This document shows positions 42,952 to 51,126 of a stretch of 64,000 nt of DNA, in pieces (the stretch's first letter is position 1; the number at the start of each line of letters is the position of its first letter). The DNA comes from Hoeflea_A sp040932035 (GTDB lineage: Bacteria; Pseudomonadota; Alphaproteobacteria; Rhizobiales; Rhizobiaceae). The stretch is from NCBI RefSeq assembly GCF_040932035.1, contig NZ_JBFRBB010000001.1, positions 1,364,001 to 1,428,000 of the forward strand. Reading direction: 5' to 3'. A model generated the notes under the pieces. It was given only the letters and a program-made list of their open reading frames with translations, was not told the origin of the DNA and ran no database searches. A program made the position numbers and the translations under genes.

Positions 42952-43278
42952 ATGGCATCAGCAAAACCACGCGTAAAAGTCCCCAAGAAAGCCTCCGCTG
43001 GCGACGTCATCACCATCAAGACCCTTATCAGTCACAAGATGGAATCCGGTCAGCGCAAGGACAAAAAGGGAGAGGTCATCCCGCGGCAGATCATCAACAA
43101 GTTCGAATGCTTCTTTAACGGCGAGCCTGTTTTTTCCTGCGACATCGACCCGGCCATATCCGCCAATCCCTATTTCGAGTTCTCAGCCAAGGTGGATGAA
43201 CCCGGCACGTTCAAGTTCGTTTGGACGGATGACGACGGCAGCGTCTACGAAACGGAAAAAGCAATAAAAGTAAACTGA
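42952..43278 (+). CDS. soxZ: SoxZ, partner of SoxY
   Basis: This 108-residue protein has no signal peptide, as expected, since SoxZ is exported with SoxY. It is an immunoglobulin-like sandwich with the family landmarks VPKKASAGDVITIKTLISHK, INKFECFFNGEPVFSCDI and FKFVWTDDDGSVYE. AGAGGAAAAG precedes ATG 42952. It forms the SoxYZ scaffold on which SoxAX, SoxB and SoxCD act in turn. Confidence 0.97.
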   Translation: MASAKPRVKVPKKASAGDVITIKTLISHKMESGQRKDKKGEVIPRQIINKFECFFNGEPVFSCDIDPAISANPYFEFSAKVDEPGTFKFVWTDDDGSVYETEKAIKVN

Positions 43279-43342
43279 CCGCTTTCGTTCGGAATTATTG
43301 AATTGCCGGATGCAGTGAGGTGCTTCGGCGGGAGGGATAAAA

Positions 43343-44200
43343 ATGAAACTGATAAACAAGGGCGTGTTGGTCTGTAGCGTGGTCGCTGCATCCATGGCAA
43401 TCACGGCATCCGCTCAGGCTGGACCTGACGAAGACGAACTGTCAATCGAAGGTGAGAAAATCACCACATTCGTAGAAGGCAAGGATGATGGTCCGCTAAC
43501 CGAGGTCTATTCCGGCTGGCGTTTCCGCAGCGATGAGACGCAGGCGCTGCAGATGGATGACTTTGAAAATCCCGCATTCGTCGCTGTGGATCAGGCGTTG
43601 GATCAGTTCGAGACCGTGGAAGGGGCCGCGGGCAAGTCCTGCGCATCCTGTCACGAGGGCGGTCCTGAGGAATTCGAAGGTCTGCGTGCCGCACTGCCAC
43701 GATGGAATGCCAGCACCGGCAAGCCCGAGACGCTGGAGCACATCATCAACGAGTGCCGCACCGAACGCATGCAGGCAGACCCATGGAAATGGGAAGCCAA
43801 GGAAATGCTCAACATGACGGCGCTGATCGGCCTGCAGTCCAGGGGCGCGCCGGTCAAGGTGCAAACCGATGGCGAGATGACCCCATGGTATGAAAAAGGC
43901 AAGGAGCTTTATTATACCCGCGTAGGCCAGCTCGATATGTCCTGCGCAAACTGCCATGAGGACAACTACGGAAACATGATCCGCGCCGACCATCTGAGCC
44001 AGGGCCAGACCAACGGCTTCCCGGTCTACCGGCTGAAATGGGCGGGCCTTGGATCCATCCATCGTCGTTTCAAGGGCTGTATGCAGAACATCCGGGCGAC
44101 ACCTTACAAACGTGGCTCCGACGAGTTCATCGCTCTTGAGCTTTACGTTGCCTCGCGCGGCGAAGGACTTGCAGTCGAGACACCCGCTGTACGCAACTGA
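43343..44200 (+). CDS. soxA: SoxA, dihaem cytochrome c
   Basis: This 285-residue protein has a signal peptide (ends about 26) and two haem c sites, Cys100-x2-Cys103-His104 and Cys201-x2-Cys204-His205. Cys246 in RRFKGCMQNIRATPYKRGS is the active-site cysteine, which becomes a persulfide ligand of the catalytic haem. With SoxX it conjugates thiosulfate to SoxY. Ribosome binding site GGGAGGG. A strong terminator follows, so this gene ends the soxVWXYZA or soxXYZA transcript. Confidence 0.96.
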   Translation: MKLINKGVLVCSVVAASMAITASAQAGPDEDELSIEGEKITTFVEGKDDGPLTEVYSGWRFRSDETQALQMDDFENPAFVAVDQALDQFETVEGAAGKSCASCHEGGPEEFEGLRAALPRWNASTGKPETLEHIINECRTERMQADPWKWEAKEMLNMTALIGLQSRGAPVKVQTDGEMTPWYEKGKELYYTRVGQLDMSCANCHEDNYGNMIRADHLSQGQTNGFPVYRLKWAGLGSIHRRFKGCMQNIRATPYKRGSDEFIALELYVASRGEGLAVETPAVRN

Positions 44201-44210
44201 TCCATCATGG

Positions 44211-44243
44211 GGGCGGCGTTTGAAGGCAAACGCCGCCCTTTTT
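44211..44243 (+). terminator. Strong Rho-independent terminator between soxA and soxB
   Basis: GGGCGGCGTTTG and CAAACGCCGCCC form a perfect 12-bp GC-rich stem with a four-base loop, directly followed by five T. It lies inside a gene run often transcribed as one operon, so soxB needs read-through or its own promoter. Confidence 0.9.
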
Positions 44244-44307
44244 ATATCCAAATTCGGGAATTATTGGTGGTTTTCACCAAAATCCCGCCAATCGCAGGAA
44301 CGCAGAA

Positions 44308-45999
44308 ATGTTTTCAAGACGTGATTTTCTCCAGTGGGCAGCCGTGGCGGCTGCGACAACCGGCTACACCAGCGGGCTGACCCGCGTTGCGGCCCAGCAG
44401 AAAATCACCCAGGACGATCTGCTCAAATTCGACGCAAAGGGCAATGTTACCCTGCTGCATTTCACCGATGTGCATGCACAACTCAAGCCGATCTATTTCC
44501 GCCCTCCGTCTGAAAATTTCGGCGTCGGCGCGTTTGAAGGCATTCCACCGCATCTGGTTGGAAAACAGTTCCTGAAACATTTCGGCATCGCCGAAGGTTC
44601 GCCGCTCGCCTATGCCCACACCATGGTCGATTACGTCAATATGGCCCGCGCCTACGGACGGCTTGGCGGCCTCGACCGCACGGCAACGCTCGTCAAGGCG
44701 ATCCGTGCCGAGCGCGGCGACGACAAGGTTCTGTTCCTCGATGGCGGCGACACCTGGCAGGGCTCCTACAGCTCGCTCAAGACGCAGGGCCAGGACATGG
44801 TCGACTGCATGAAGCTTCTGAAGCCCGACGCAATGGTCGGCCATTGGGAATTCACCTTCGGGGAGGAGCGCGTCCTCGAACTGGCCGACGAGATGGGTTA
44901 CCCGTTCCTCGGCGGCAATGTCTTCGACACCGAATGGGACGAGCCGGTTTTCGAACATACGGCCCTTTTCGAAAAGGGCGGCCACAAGGTCGCTGTCATC
45001 GGACAGGCCATGCCCTATACGCCGATTGCAAATCCGCGCTGGATGATCCCCAACTGGTCCTTTGGTATCCGTCCGGAGGTGCTTCAGGAAAATGTCGATG
45101 CCGCGCGCGACGAGGGTGCCGAGATCGTTGTTCTTCTTTCCCACAACGGTTTCGACGTCGATCAGAAACTTCCGACAGTGGTCAGCGGCATTGATGTCAT
45201 CCTGACCGGCCACACGCATGATGCGGTACCGGAAGCCATTAAAATCGGCAAGACGCTTGTCCTGTCTTCGGGTTCGCACGGCAAATATCTCGGCCGGGTG
45301 GATCTCGACGTGAAAAACGGCGAGGTGGTCGACTACAACTCAACGCTGATCCCGGTCTTTTCGGATGTGATTATGCCCGACCCGGAAATGGCGGCGAAAA
45401 TCGATGAGGTGAGGGCGCCCTACGAGGCGGAATGCAGCCGTGTCATCGGCAAGACGGAAGGGCTTTTATACCGGCGCGGCAATTTCAACGGCACCTGGGA
45501 CGATCTGATCTGCCAAGGCATGATTGAGGAACGCGACGCCGAACTCTCCTTCAGCCCGGGATTTCGCTGGGGCACGACACTTCTTCCCGGTCAGGACATC
45601 ACCGTTGACGAACTCTACAACCAGACCTCGATGAACTATCCGTCGGTCTACCGTCTCGAATTCACCGGCGCCCAGGTCAAGGAGATTTTGGAAGACGTTT
45701 GCGACAATCTGTTCAACAAGGACCCGTTCTTCCAGCAGGGCGGAGACATGGTCCGGGTTGGCGGCATGGGTTACACCTGCGCACCGAAGGAAAACATCGG
45801 CAGCCGCATTTCCAACATGACCATGTTGAAGACCGGCGAGCCGATCGACCCGAACCGCAGCTATGTCGTTGCCGGTTGGGCATCGGTGAATGAAGGTGTC
45901 GAGGGTCCCGCAATCTACGACCTGATGGAAAATTATATCAGCCGTCTTGGCACCGTGAACCTGCCTAAAAACGATGCGGTCAAGGTCGCGGGCATGTAG
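44308..45999 (+). CDS. soxB: SoxB, sulfate thiohydrolase
   Basis: SoxB releases sulfate from SoxY-bound sulfonate groups, using two manganese ions in the periplasm. The 563-residue protein has a Tat signal (SRRDFLQWAAVAAATTG) and the 5'-nucleotidase-type metal motifs HFTDVHAQLKP, FLDGGDTWQGS, VGHWEFTFGEE, LSHNGFDVDQKL and LTGHTHD, then the C-terminal substrate-binding domain. Length is normal. Upstream of the start a small hairpin (TTGGTG/CACCAA, 44264-44280) follows the terminator. Confidence 0.97.
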   Translation: MFSRRDFLQWAAVAAATTGYTSGLTRVAAQQKITQDDLLKFDAKGNVTLLHFTDVHAQLKPIYFRPPSENFGVGAFEGIPPHLVGKQFLKHFGIAEGSPLAYAHTMVDYVNMARAYGRLGGLDRTATLVKAIRAERGDDKVLFLDGGDTWQGSYSSLKTQGQDMVDCMKLLKPDAMVGHWEFTFGEERVLELADEMGYPFLGGNVFDTEWDEPVFEHTALFEKGGHKVAVIGQAMPYTPIANPRWMIPNWSFGIRPEVLQENVDAARDEGAEIVVLLSHNGFDVDQKLPTVVSGIDVILTGHTHDAVPEAIKIGKTLVLSSGSHGKYLGRVDLDVKNGEVVDYNSTLIPVFSDVIMPDPEMAAKIDEVRAPYEAECSRVIGKTEGLLYRRGNFNGTWDDLICQGMIEERDAELSFSPGFRWGTTLLPGQDITVDELYNQTSMNYPSVYRLEFTGAQVKEILEDVCDNLFNKDPFFQQGGDMVRVGGMGYTCAPKENIGSRISNMTMLKTGEPIDPNRSYVVAGWASVNEGVEGPAIYDLMENYISRLGTVNLPKNDAVKVAGM

Positions 46000-46185
46000 C
46001 TGCGGTCCTCAAACCGATCGGTTACCGGATTTGCGCCTGAACGATGCGGCTGTCCGCATCGGCAGCCAGCCCGAATAGGGGTGCCGTTTGCGCTCGTTTT
46101 CCGGTTGCCGATTGACCCTGTGTGCGACCAATTGACAACCCGGAAAATGGATCGATTGGGCTGGACCGGTCTCATAAAATAATAT

Positions 46186-46201
46186 ATATGAATAATTGAA
46201 T
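46186..46201 (+). promoter_or_regulatory. 16-base TGAAT element upstream of soxC
   Basis: ATATGAATAATTGAAT contains TGAAT-N3-TGAAT and ends 22 bases before the soxC start. An identical 16-mer lies at 49232-49247, upstream of the DsrE gene. Confidence 0.5.
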
Positions 46202-46222
46202 GTATTGATGGTGGGAGGAACC

Positions 46223-47515
46223 ATGTCCGATCAGCCAATGGACAAAACCGATCTGAATGCCGACCGGCGCCGGTTTTTGCGTGGCGGCATAACAGCCGCC
46301 GGCGGACTGGCCGCAGCGACGCTCGGCGCAAGAACCGCGTCTTCTGCCACTCCGGACCCTCTGATTACAGAGGTCCAGGAATGGAACCAGGTGCTCGGCG
46401 ATGGTGTTGATGCGGCACCTTATGGTGTGCCGTCGGAGTTTGAGGCGCACGTGGTGCGCAGGGATGTTGCCTGGCTGACGGCGGATCCGGTTTCTTCCGT
46501 AAATTTCACCCCGCTGCATGAACTTGACGGCATCATCACCCCGAACGGCCTTTGTTTTGAACGGCACCATGGTGGTGTGGCGCAAATCAGCCCGGCCGAC
46601 CACCGCCTGATGATCCACGGGCTTGTCGATACGCCGCTGGTTTTCACCATGCAGGACCTGATGCGTTTCCCGCGCGAAAACAGGATCTACTTCCTGGAAT
46701 GTGCAGCCAATTCCGGCATGGAATGGCGGGGCGCGCAGCTCAATGGCTGCCAGTTCACTCACGGCATGGTGCACAATGTCATGTATACAGGCGTGCCGCT
46801 GAAGCTTCTCCTTCAGGAAGCCGGTCTCAAGCCCAACGCGGCGTGGCTTCTGCCGGAAGGTGCGGACGCCTCGGGAATGACGCGCTCGATTCCGCTCGAC
46901 AAGGCACTCGACGACTGCCTCGTTGCCTTCAAGATGAACGGCGAGGCGCTGCGCCCCGAGCAGGGATATCCGGTGCGCCTGGTGGTTCCGGGTTGGGAAG
47001 GCAATATGTGGGTCAAGTGGCTGCGCCGCATCGAGGTCGGCGATCAGCCCTGGCATCACCGCGAGGAAACGTCGAAATACACCGATCTCATGGCCGACGG
47101 CAAGGCGCGCCGATTCACGTGGACGATGGATGTCAAGTCGGTAATCACGAATCCAAGTCCGCAGGCACCCATACTGCATGGTCGCGGACACACGGTGCTG
47201 ACCGGCCTTGCCTGGTCGGGTCACGGCAAGATCAAGCGCGTCGATATCTCTATTGACGGCGGCCGCAACTGGCACAGTGCCCGGATCGACGGTCCGAGCC
47301 TTTCGAAATCGCTGCACCGGTTCTACTACGAATTCGATTGGGACGGATCTGAACTCCTCCTGCAATCGCGGGCAATGGACGAATTCGGCAACATCCAGCC
47401 GACCAAGAATGCGCTGAGAGCCGTTCGCGGAGAGAACTCGATTTACCACAATAATGGCATCCAGACCTGGCAGGTGCGTTCGAACGGAGAGACTGAAAAT
47501 GTCGAAATCTCTTAA
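46223..47515 (+). CDS. soxC: SoxC, sulfane dehydrogenase molybdenum subunit
   Basis: This 430-residue protein has a Tat signal (DRRRFLRGGITAAGGLA), a sulfite-oxidase-fold molybdopterin domain with the molybdenum-ligating Cys160 (YFLECAANSG) and a C-terminal dimerisation domain (about 320-425). SoxCD removes six electrons from the SoxY-bound sulfane sulfur, which lets the pathway go to sulfate without stored sulfur globules. ATG 46223 follows GGGAGGAACC. It overlaps soxD by 17 bases, so the two are coupled. A 220-base intergenic region separates it from soxB and holds a TGAAT element, so soxCD may have its own promoter. Confidence 0.96.
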   Translation: MSDQPMDKTDLNADRRRFLRGGITAAGGLAAATLGARTASSATPDPLITEVQEWNQVLGDGVDAAPYGVPSEFEAHVVRRDVAWLTADPVSSVNFTPLHELDGIITPNGLCFERHHGGVAQISPADHRLMIHGLVDTPLVFTMQDLMRFPRENRIYFLECAANSGMEWRGAQLNGCQFTHGMVHNVMYTGVPLKLLLQEAGLKPNAAWLLPEGADASGMTRSIPLDKALDDCLVAFKMNGEALRPEQGYPVRLVVPGWEGNMWVKWLRRIEVGDQPWHHREETSKYTDLMADGKARRFTWTMDVKSVITNPSPQAPILHGRGHTVLTGLAWSGHGKIKRVDISIDGGRNWHSARIDGPSLSKSLHRFYYEFDWDGSELLLQSRAMDEFGNIQPTKNALRAVRGENSIYHNNGIQTWQVRSNGETENVEIS

Positions 47516-48602
47516 ACTCCTCAGCGCTGCCGCTGGACTTGCAATCCTTGCCACATCGCCCGCGCCTGCTGAGGACATCAAGGCAGGTGAGAAGGTATTC
47601 AGGAAGTGCAAATCCTGCCACGCCGTTGGCGATAACGCCAAAAACAAGGTTGGCCCTCAGCTTAACGATCTGTTCGGACGAACGGCAGGCTCGATTGACG
47701 GTTTCAAATATTCCAAGGCCATGAAATCGGCCGGGGTCGAGGGCCTCGTCTGGGATGACGAGAGCGTCGGCAAATATCTCGAAAAGCCGAAAGCCTTCTT
47801 AAAGGGAACCAAGATGGCCTTTGCCGGGCTGAAGAAGGACAAGGATGTCGTCAATATCATTGCCTATCTGAAGACGTTCTCAGTGGAAGGTGAAGAGCCT
47901 GTTGAAAAGGCTGCCGAAGCCGCAAAGCCTGAAAACGAGGAACCCAAGGAGCAAAAGGTCGCCATTGCAGCACCGGCTGCGGGCGCCGACGTGCCAGATC
48001 ACGGAACCTATCATCTCGGCCGTGTGGCCCTGCCTGCTGAAATCGCGGCCTGGGATATCGATGTGCGGCCGGACGGCACCGGTCTTCCAGTTGGCAAGGG
48101 TACCGTGGCGCAGGGCGGTGCGATCTACGACGAGCAGTGCGCCGTCTGTCACGGATCCTTCGGAGAAGGTGAAGGGCGCTGGCCGGTTCTGGCCGGCGGG
48201 CAGGGGACCTTGACCGAGGAGCGCCCGGAAAAAACGATAGGCTCCTACTGGCCTTATCTTTCGACGGTTTATGACTATGTGAACCGGGCCATGCCGTTCG
48301 GCAATGCCCAGTCTCTGTCGGATGACGATGTTTACGCCCTGACGGCGTATCTGCTTTACCTGAACGATGTCGTCACCGATGAGGAATTCGAGTTGTCGAA
48401 CGAGAATTTCGCCGAGATCCGGCTTCCGAACGAGAAAAACTTCTTCATGGACGACCGGGAAAAAGAACCGCAATACAGCACCACCGACGAACCCTGCATG
48501 TCCGACTGCAAGCCCGAGCCGGCTACGGTCGTAATGCGCGCGCGGGTGCTTGATGTAACGCCCGACGGTGACGAAGAAGGCGGCGCCGGCGCGATTGACT
48601 AG
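47499..48602 (+). CDS. soxD: SoxD, dihaem cytochrome c of sulfane dehydrogenase
   Basis: This 367-residue protein has a signal peptide (ends about 24) and two cytochrome c domains: Cys37-x2-Cys40-His41 in a cytochrome c2-like fold (about 25-130) and Cys214-x2-Cys217-His218 in a second domain (about 205-300). They are joined by an acidic, Ala/Glu-rich linker. SoxD accepts electrons from SoxC and passes them to cytochrome c. ATG 47499 lies inside the soxC end and follows CGGAGAG. A terminator follows. Confidence 0.95.
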   Translation: MSKSLKLLSAAAGLAILATSPAPAEDIKAGEKVFRKCKSCHAVGDNAKNKVGPQLNDLFGRTAGSIDGFKYSKAMKSAGVEGLVWDDESVGKYLEKPKAFLKGTKMAFAGLKKDKDVVNIIAYLKTFSVEGEEPVEKAAEAAKPENEEPKEQKVAIAAPAAGADVPDHGTYHLGRVALPAEIAAWDIDVRPDGTGLPVGKGTVAQGGAIYDEQCAVCHGSFGEGEGRWPVLAGGQGTLTEERPEKTIGSYWPYLSTVYDYVNRAMPFGNAQSLSDDDVYALTAYLLYLNDVVTDEEFELSNENFAEIRLPNEKNFFMDDREKEPQYSTTDEPCMSDCKPEPATVVMRARVLDVTPDGDEEGGAGAID

Positions 48603-48622
48603 AACCATCCTCCCGAAACTAA

Positions 48623-48659
48623 AGCCTCCTCGGATTAATTCCGTGGAGGCTATTTTTTT
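48623..48659 (+). terminator. Rho-independent terminator after soxD
   Basis: AGCCTCC-T-CGGA pairs with TCCG-T-GGAGGCT (one T-T mismatch) around a short AT loop, followed by a run of seven T (48653-48659). It overlaps the stop codon of the convergent DUF302 gene. Confidence 0.85.
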
Positions 48660-49143
48660 ATTCCGTCGCTTCTCGGGCGATTTCATCGAGCAGTGCGTTT
48701 ACCTTGGCAAGGGCGGCTTTCGAAGCTTCGCTGCCCCGTTCGTCCAATCGCCGAAATCCCACATGCACCTTGCCGGGCTCATCGGCCAGCTCATAGGCAA
48801 AAAGTACATAGGGACAATAGGCGATATTGGCCGGATCCGCTTCCATGGCCGCGCGTGACAGGACAGCCGAGCAGAACTGGATGAACTCCGCGTTCTTGTA
48901 TATTTCCTTCTTGCCGCCGACATCTGCAGAGGTCCGCTCCAGCATCTCGCCGATATATGCCTCGTAGTCGATTTTGTATCCGCGGTTGATGACGGCATCG
49001 CCAAGATCCTGGCGGACATCTTCAAACGGCGCTTCGGCGATGTATTCCGTGACATCGGAGGCAGCCGCGACCGCGGGCATGCCGACTATGGCTGTCGCTA
49101 TTGTGACTGCGCTCCAGGTGGTCTGCAGGAAGTTCCGGATCAT
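48658..49143 (-). CDS. DUF302 family exported protein
   Basis: This 161-residue protein has a signal peptide (about 1-28, ending AVAAASD) and one DUF302 domain (TEYIAEAPFEDVRQDLGDAV, YEAYIGEMLERT, FIQFCSAVLSRAAME, YCPYVLFAYEL), a family of small alpha-beta folds with no settled function. The cysteines in QFCSA and AYCPY may matter in a sulfur context. ATG 49143 is preceded by AGGAGATTG. It is divergent from the DsrE-like gene and shares its control region, including a SqrR-type palindrome, which links it to the sulfur regulon. Confidence 0.8.
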   Translation of the reverse strand: MIRNFLQTTWSAVTIATAIVGMPAVAAASDVTEYIAEAPFEDVRQDLGDAVINRGYKIDYEAYIGEMLERTSADVGGKKEIYKNAEFIQFCSAVLSRAAMEADPANIAYCPYVLFAYELADEPGKVHVGFRRLDERGSEASKAALAKVNALLDEIAREATE

Positions 49144-49223
49144 ATTCAATCTCCTGTGCTTGCGCCGGGCGCCAACAAAGCGTTCTGTTGGAATAACAAT
49201 CGCGTCATCGGGCTGCTAATTAT

Positions 49224-49247
49224 ATTCTATCATATGAATAATTGAAT
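49224..49247. promoter_or_regulatory. SqrR-type operator ATTC-N8-GAAT plus a further TGAAT
   Basis: ATTC (49224-49227), eight bases, then GAAT (49236-49239) is an exact match to the ATTC-N8-GAAT palindrome known for the SqrR repressor. A further TGAAT begins at 49243, and the last 16 bases are identical to the element upstream of soxC. The site lies between the divergent DUF302 and DsrE-like genes. Confidence 0.6.
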
Positions 49248-49290
49248 ATAATGAAGGTTTCCATCGAAGAAAAGACAAGAGGAGGGATAC

Positions 49291-49734
49291 ATGAAAATCA
49301 TACACCGTACGATCATTGCACTTTTTGCGATGCTGGCCATATCCACCGCGGCACTGGCCGGGGATGGCACGCATAAGCTGGTGCTGCAGATCAGCGACAA
49401 TGATCCGCAGAAAATGAACACCGTGCTCAACGTTGCCGCCAATGTTGCCCGGCATTATTCGGGCCTCGGCGAGGAGGTTGATATCAAGATCGTCGCTTTC
49501 AATGCCGGGCTGCACATGCTCCGTCCCGATACATCGCCGGTGAAGGACCGGATGATGTCCTTTGGCGAAAGCATGCCGAATGTCGAATTTCACGCCTGCA
49601 ACAACACCCGTACGGCAATGCAAAAGAAATCGGGCAAGGACGTGCCGCTCTTCGATTTTGCGGAAGTCGTTCCCGCCGGCGTGGTGTCCATCATGGAGCT
49701 TGACGCCGACGGCTATACAGTGGTTCGCCCGTAG
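49291..49734 (+). CDS. Exported DsrE-like protein
   Basis: This 147-residue protein has a signal peptide (MKIIHRTIIALFAMLAIS, cleaved near 24) and a DsrE/DsrF-type fold with HKLVLQISDNDPQKMNTVLN, VDIKIVAFNAGLHML and a cysteine in FHACNNTRTAM at the place where DsrE proteins bind sulfur. Cytoplasmic DsrE proteins carry persulfides; the exported form here would work in the periplasm. GAGGAGGG precedes ATG 49291. It ends directly against the stop of the second soxT-like gene. Confidence 0.82.
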   Translation: MKIIHRTIIALFAMLAISTAALAGDGTHKLVLQISDNDPQKMNTVLNVAANVARHYSGLGEEVDIKIVAFNAGLHMLRPDTSPVKDRMMSFGESMPNVEFHACNNTRTAMQKKSGKDVPLFDFAEVVPAGVVSIMELDADGYTVVRP

Positions 49735-50829
49735 CTATTCAGCCGGCGCCAGGCTGGTGCCGGTGTTGCCTGTGCCCGTTCTGACCTCCAGCAGGTAGCC
49801 GGCAGCGGCTCCGGCGCCGAGCGTTGCGATCAGCGCCAGGAGCGAATTGACGGCAAGCACCGATCCACCGGTCAGGCCGGCGCCGATGGTGCACCCGACA
49901 GCCAGTATGCCGCCAAAGCCCATAAGAGCGGCGCCGGCAGCATAGCGCAGGAAATGCGGCGTTCCGGGTTCGCTGAACGTGCTGACGCGAAAACTGCCAA
50001 ACAAAACGGATGACACGAGCGCTCCAAGCACCGTTCCGGCAATGATGCCGATATCCATGGAAAGAAAACTCTCATCGCCGCCGCTTGCGGCGTAGTTCAG
50101 ACTGTTGGCGAGCGGGCGCATATAGGAAAGGCTCTCGGCCTGGATGGGTTCGAAAACCTGCGTCGACAGCGAATAGGAAAGATACCATCCGGCCGAAATC
50201 AGCGCGCCGATGGCAAAGCCGCTAGCTGCAAGCAGCGACGAAAGCCGCGTGCGGGCCGCAACGACTACGGCAACAACCGCTGCAACCGCTCCGAATAATG
50301 GTCCCGACAGATTGAACCCGGTCAACGCCGCAAAATCATTGGTGCCTAGGGAGACCGTCGAGAGCAGCCCCGCAAGCGAATTGCGAAGCGGTACCAGCGG
50401 TCCTTGAAAGGTCGCCCAGGCAACGACAGTCAGCACGAGCACGGAAAAGATGGCGCGCAAATTACCGGATGCGCCGAGCACCAGAAGCCGGCTGGCGCAG
50501 CCGCGCGACAGCACCATGCCGATGCCGAACAGGCCGCCGCCGATAGCGGCGCCCGAAAGGCTCTGCGCTGTTGAAAAGAACCGTGTTTCGGAAACGTCAA
50601 TGACGCTATAAAAAACCATGAGCTGGACGGATATGATTGCCGTTGCAAAGGCTATGAGCCACATGGGCAGCTTGGCTGAAATGCTGCCGGCCACGGCCTC
50701 GAGAACCGCCGAGCGTGTGCAAAATCCGGTCCGCTCAAGCAGAAAGCCGAAGGCAGCTCCGAGCGCCAGCCCGACCAGGGCCAGGGTCTGTGGTTCTCCA
50801 GCAAAATCGATCAGTGGAACGAAGTCCAT
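49735..50829 (-). CDS. soxT: YeeE/YedE family sulfur-compound transporter, SoxT-like (copy 2)
   Basis: This 364-residue membrane protein has nine or more helices and conserved cysteines in LERTGFCTRSAVL, LSRGCASRLLVLGASGN and AVGCTIGAGLTGGS. It belongs to the same SoxT/TsuA group as the 38.4-39.5 kb gene but is clearly different in sequence, so it is not a recent duplicate. The two may carry different compounds (thiosulfate, sulfite, sulfane sulfur). ATG 50829 follows GGAGAAC. The frame is open upstream to 50952 without a better start. Confidence 0.85.
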   Translation of the reverse strand: MDFVPLIDFAGEPQTLALVGLALGAAFGFLLERTGFCTRSAVLEAVAGSISAKLPMWLIAFATAIISVQLMVFYSVIDVSETRFFSTAQSLSGAAIGGGLFGIGMVLSRGCASRLLVLGASGNLRAIFSVLVLTVVAWATFQGPLVPLRNSLAGLLSTVSLGTNDFAALTGFNLSGPLFGAVAAVVAVVVAARTRLSSLLAASGFAIGALISAGWYLSYSLSTQVFEPIQAESLSYMRPLANSLNYAASGGDESFLSMDIGIIAGTVLGALVSSVLFGSFRVSTFSEPGTPHFLRYAAGAALMGFGGILAVGCTIGAGLTGGSVLAVNSLLALIATLGAGAAAGYLLEVRTGTGNTGTSLAPAE

Positions 50830-51126
50830 CAGTGTTCTCCTGACAATACCTTTGAATACGCGATATTTCGGGGGTCGACAGGAAATGAAATTCCAAATCC
50901 GGGTTTTTGGATAGATTGCAAATCCTGAAACTGGCCATCTTTGGAAATTCACCTACTGCCGCGTGCAGCAAAAAAAGCGGACTGACAAAGACAGGCTCAA
51001 TGATCGGCGGTCTTGGCCGGCTGGCGGCCACCGGCAATTTTCCCGCCAACGGCGTCCGTCTGGTGACTTGTGCGCTTGATTGGACTGCAGGATGCGCTAG
51101 TTGAAGGTGCCGATTGGAGGACGCGC

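Noticed and set aside
44314..45279. Open frame of 321 codons opposite soxB
   Set aside because: Antisense shadow of soxB; residue composition is unlike a folded protein family.
46172..47647. Open frame of 491 codons on the minus strand opposite soxC
   Set aside because: It is the exact antisense of soxC and soxD, which have clear family motifs and start signals. Long antisense frames are common in GC-rich coding DNA.
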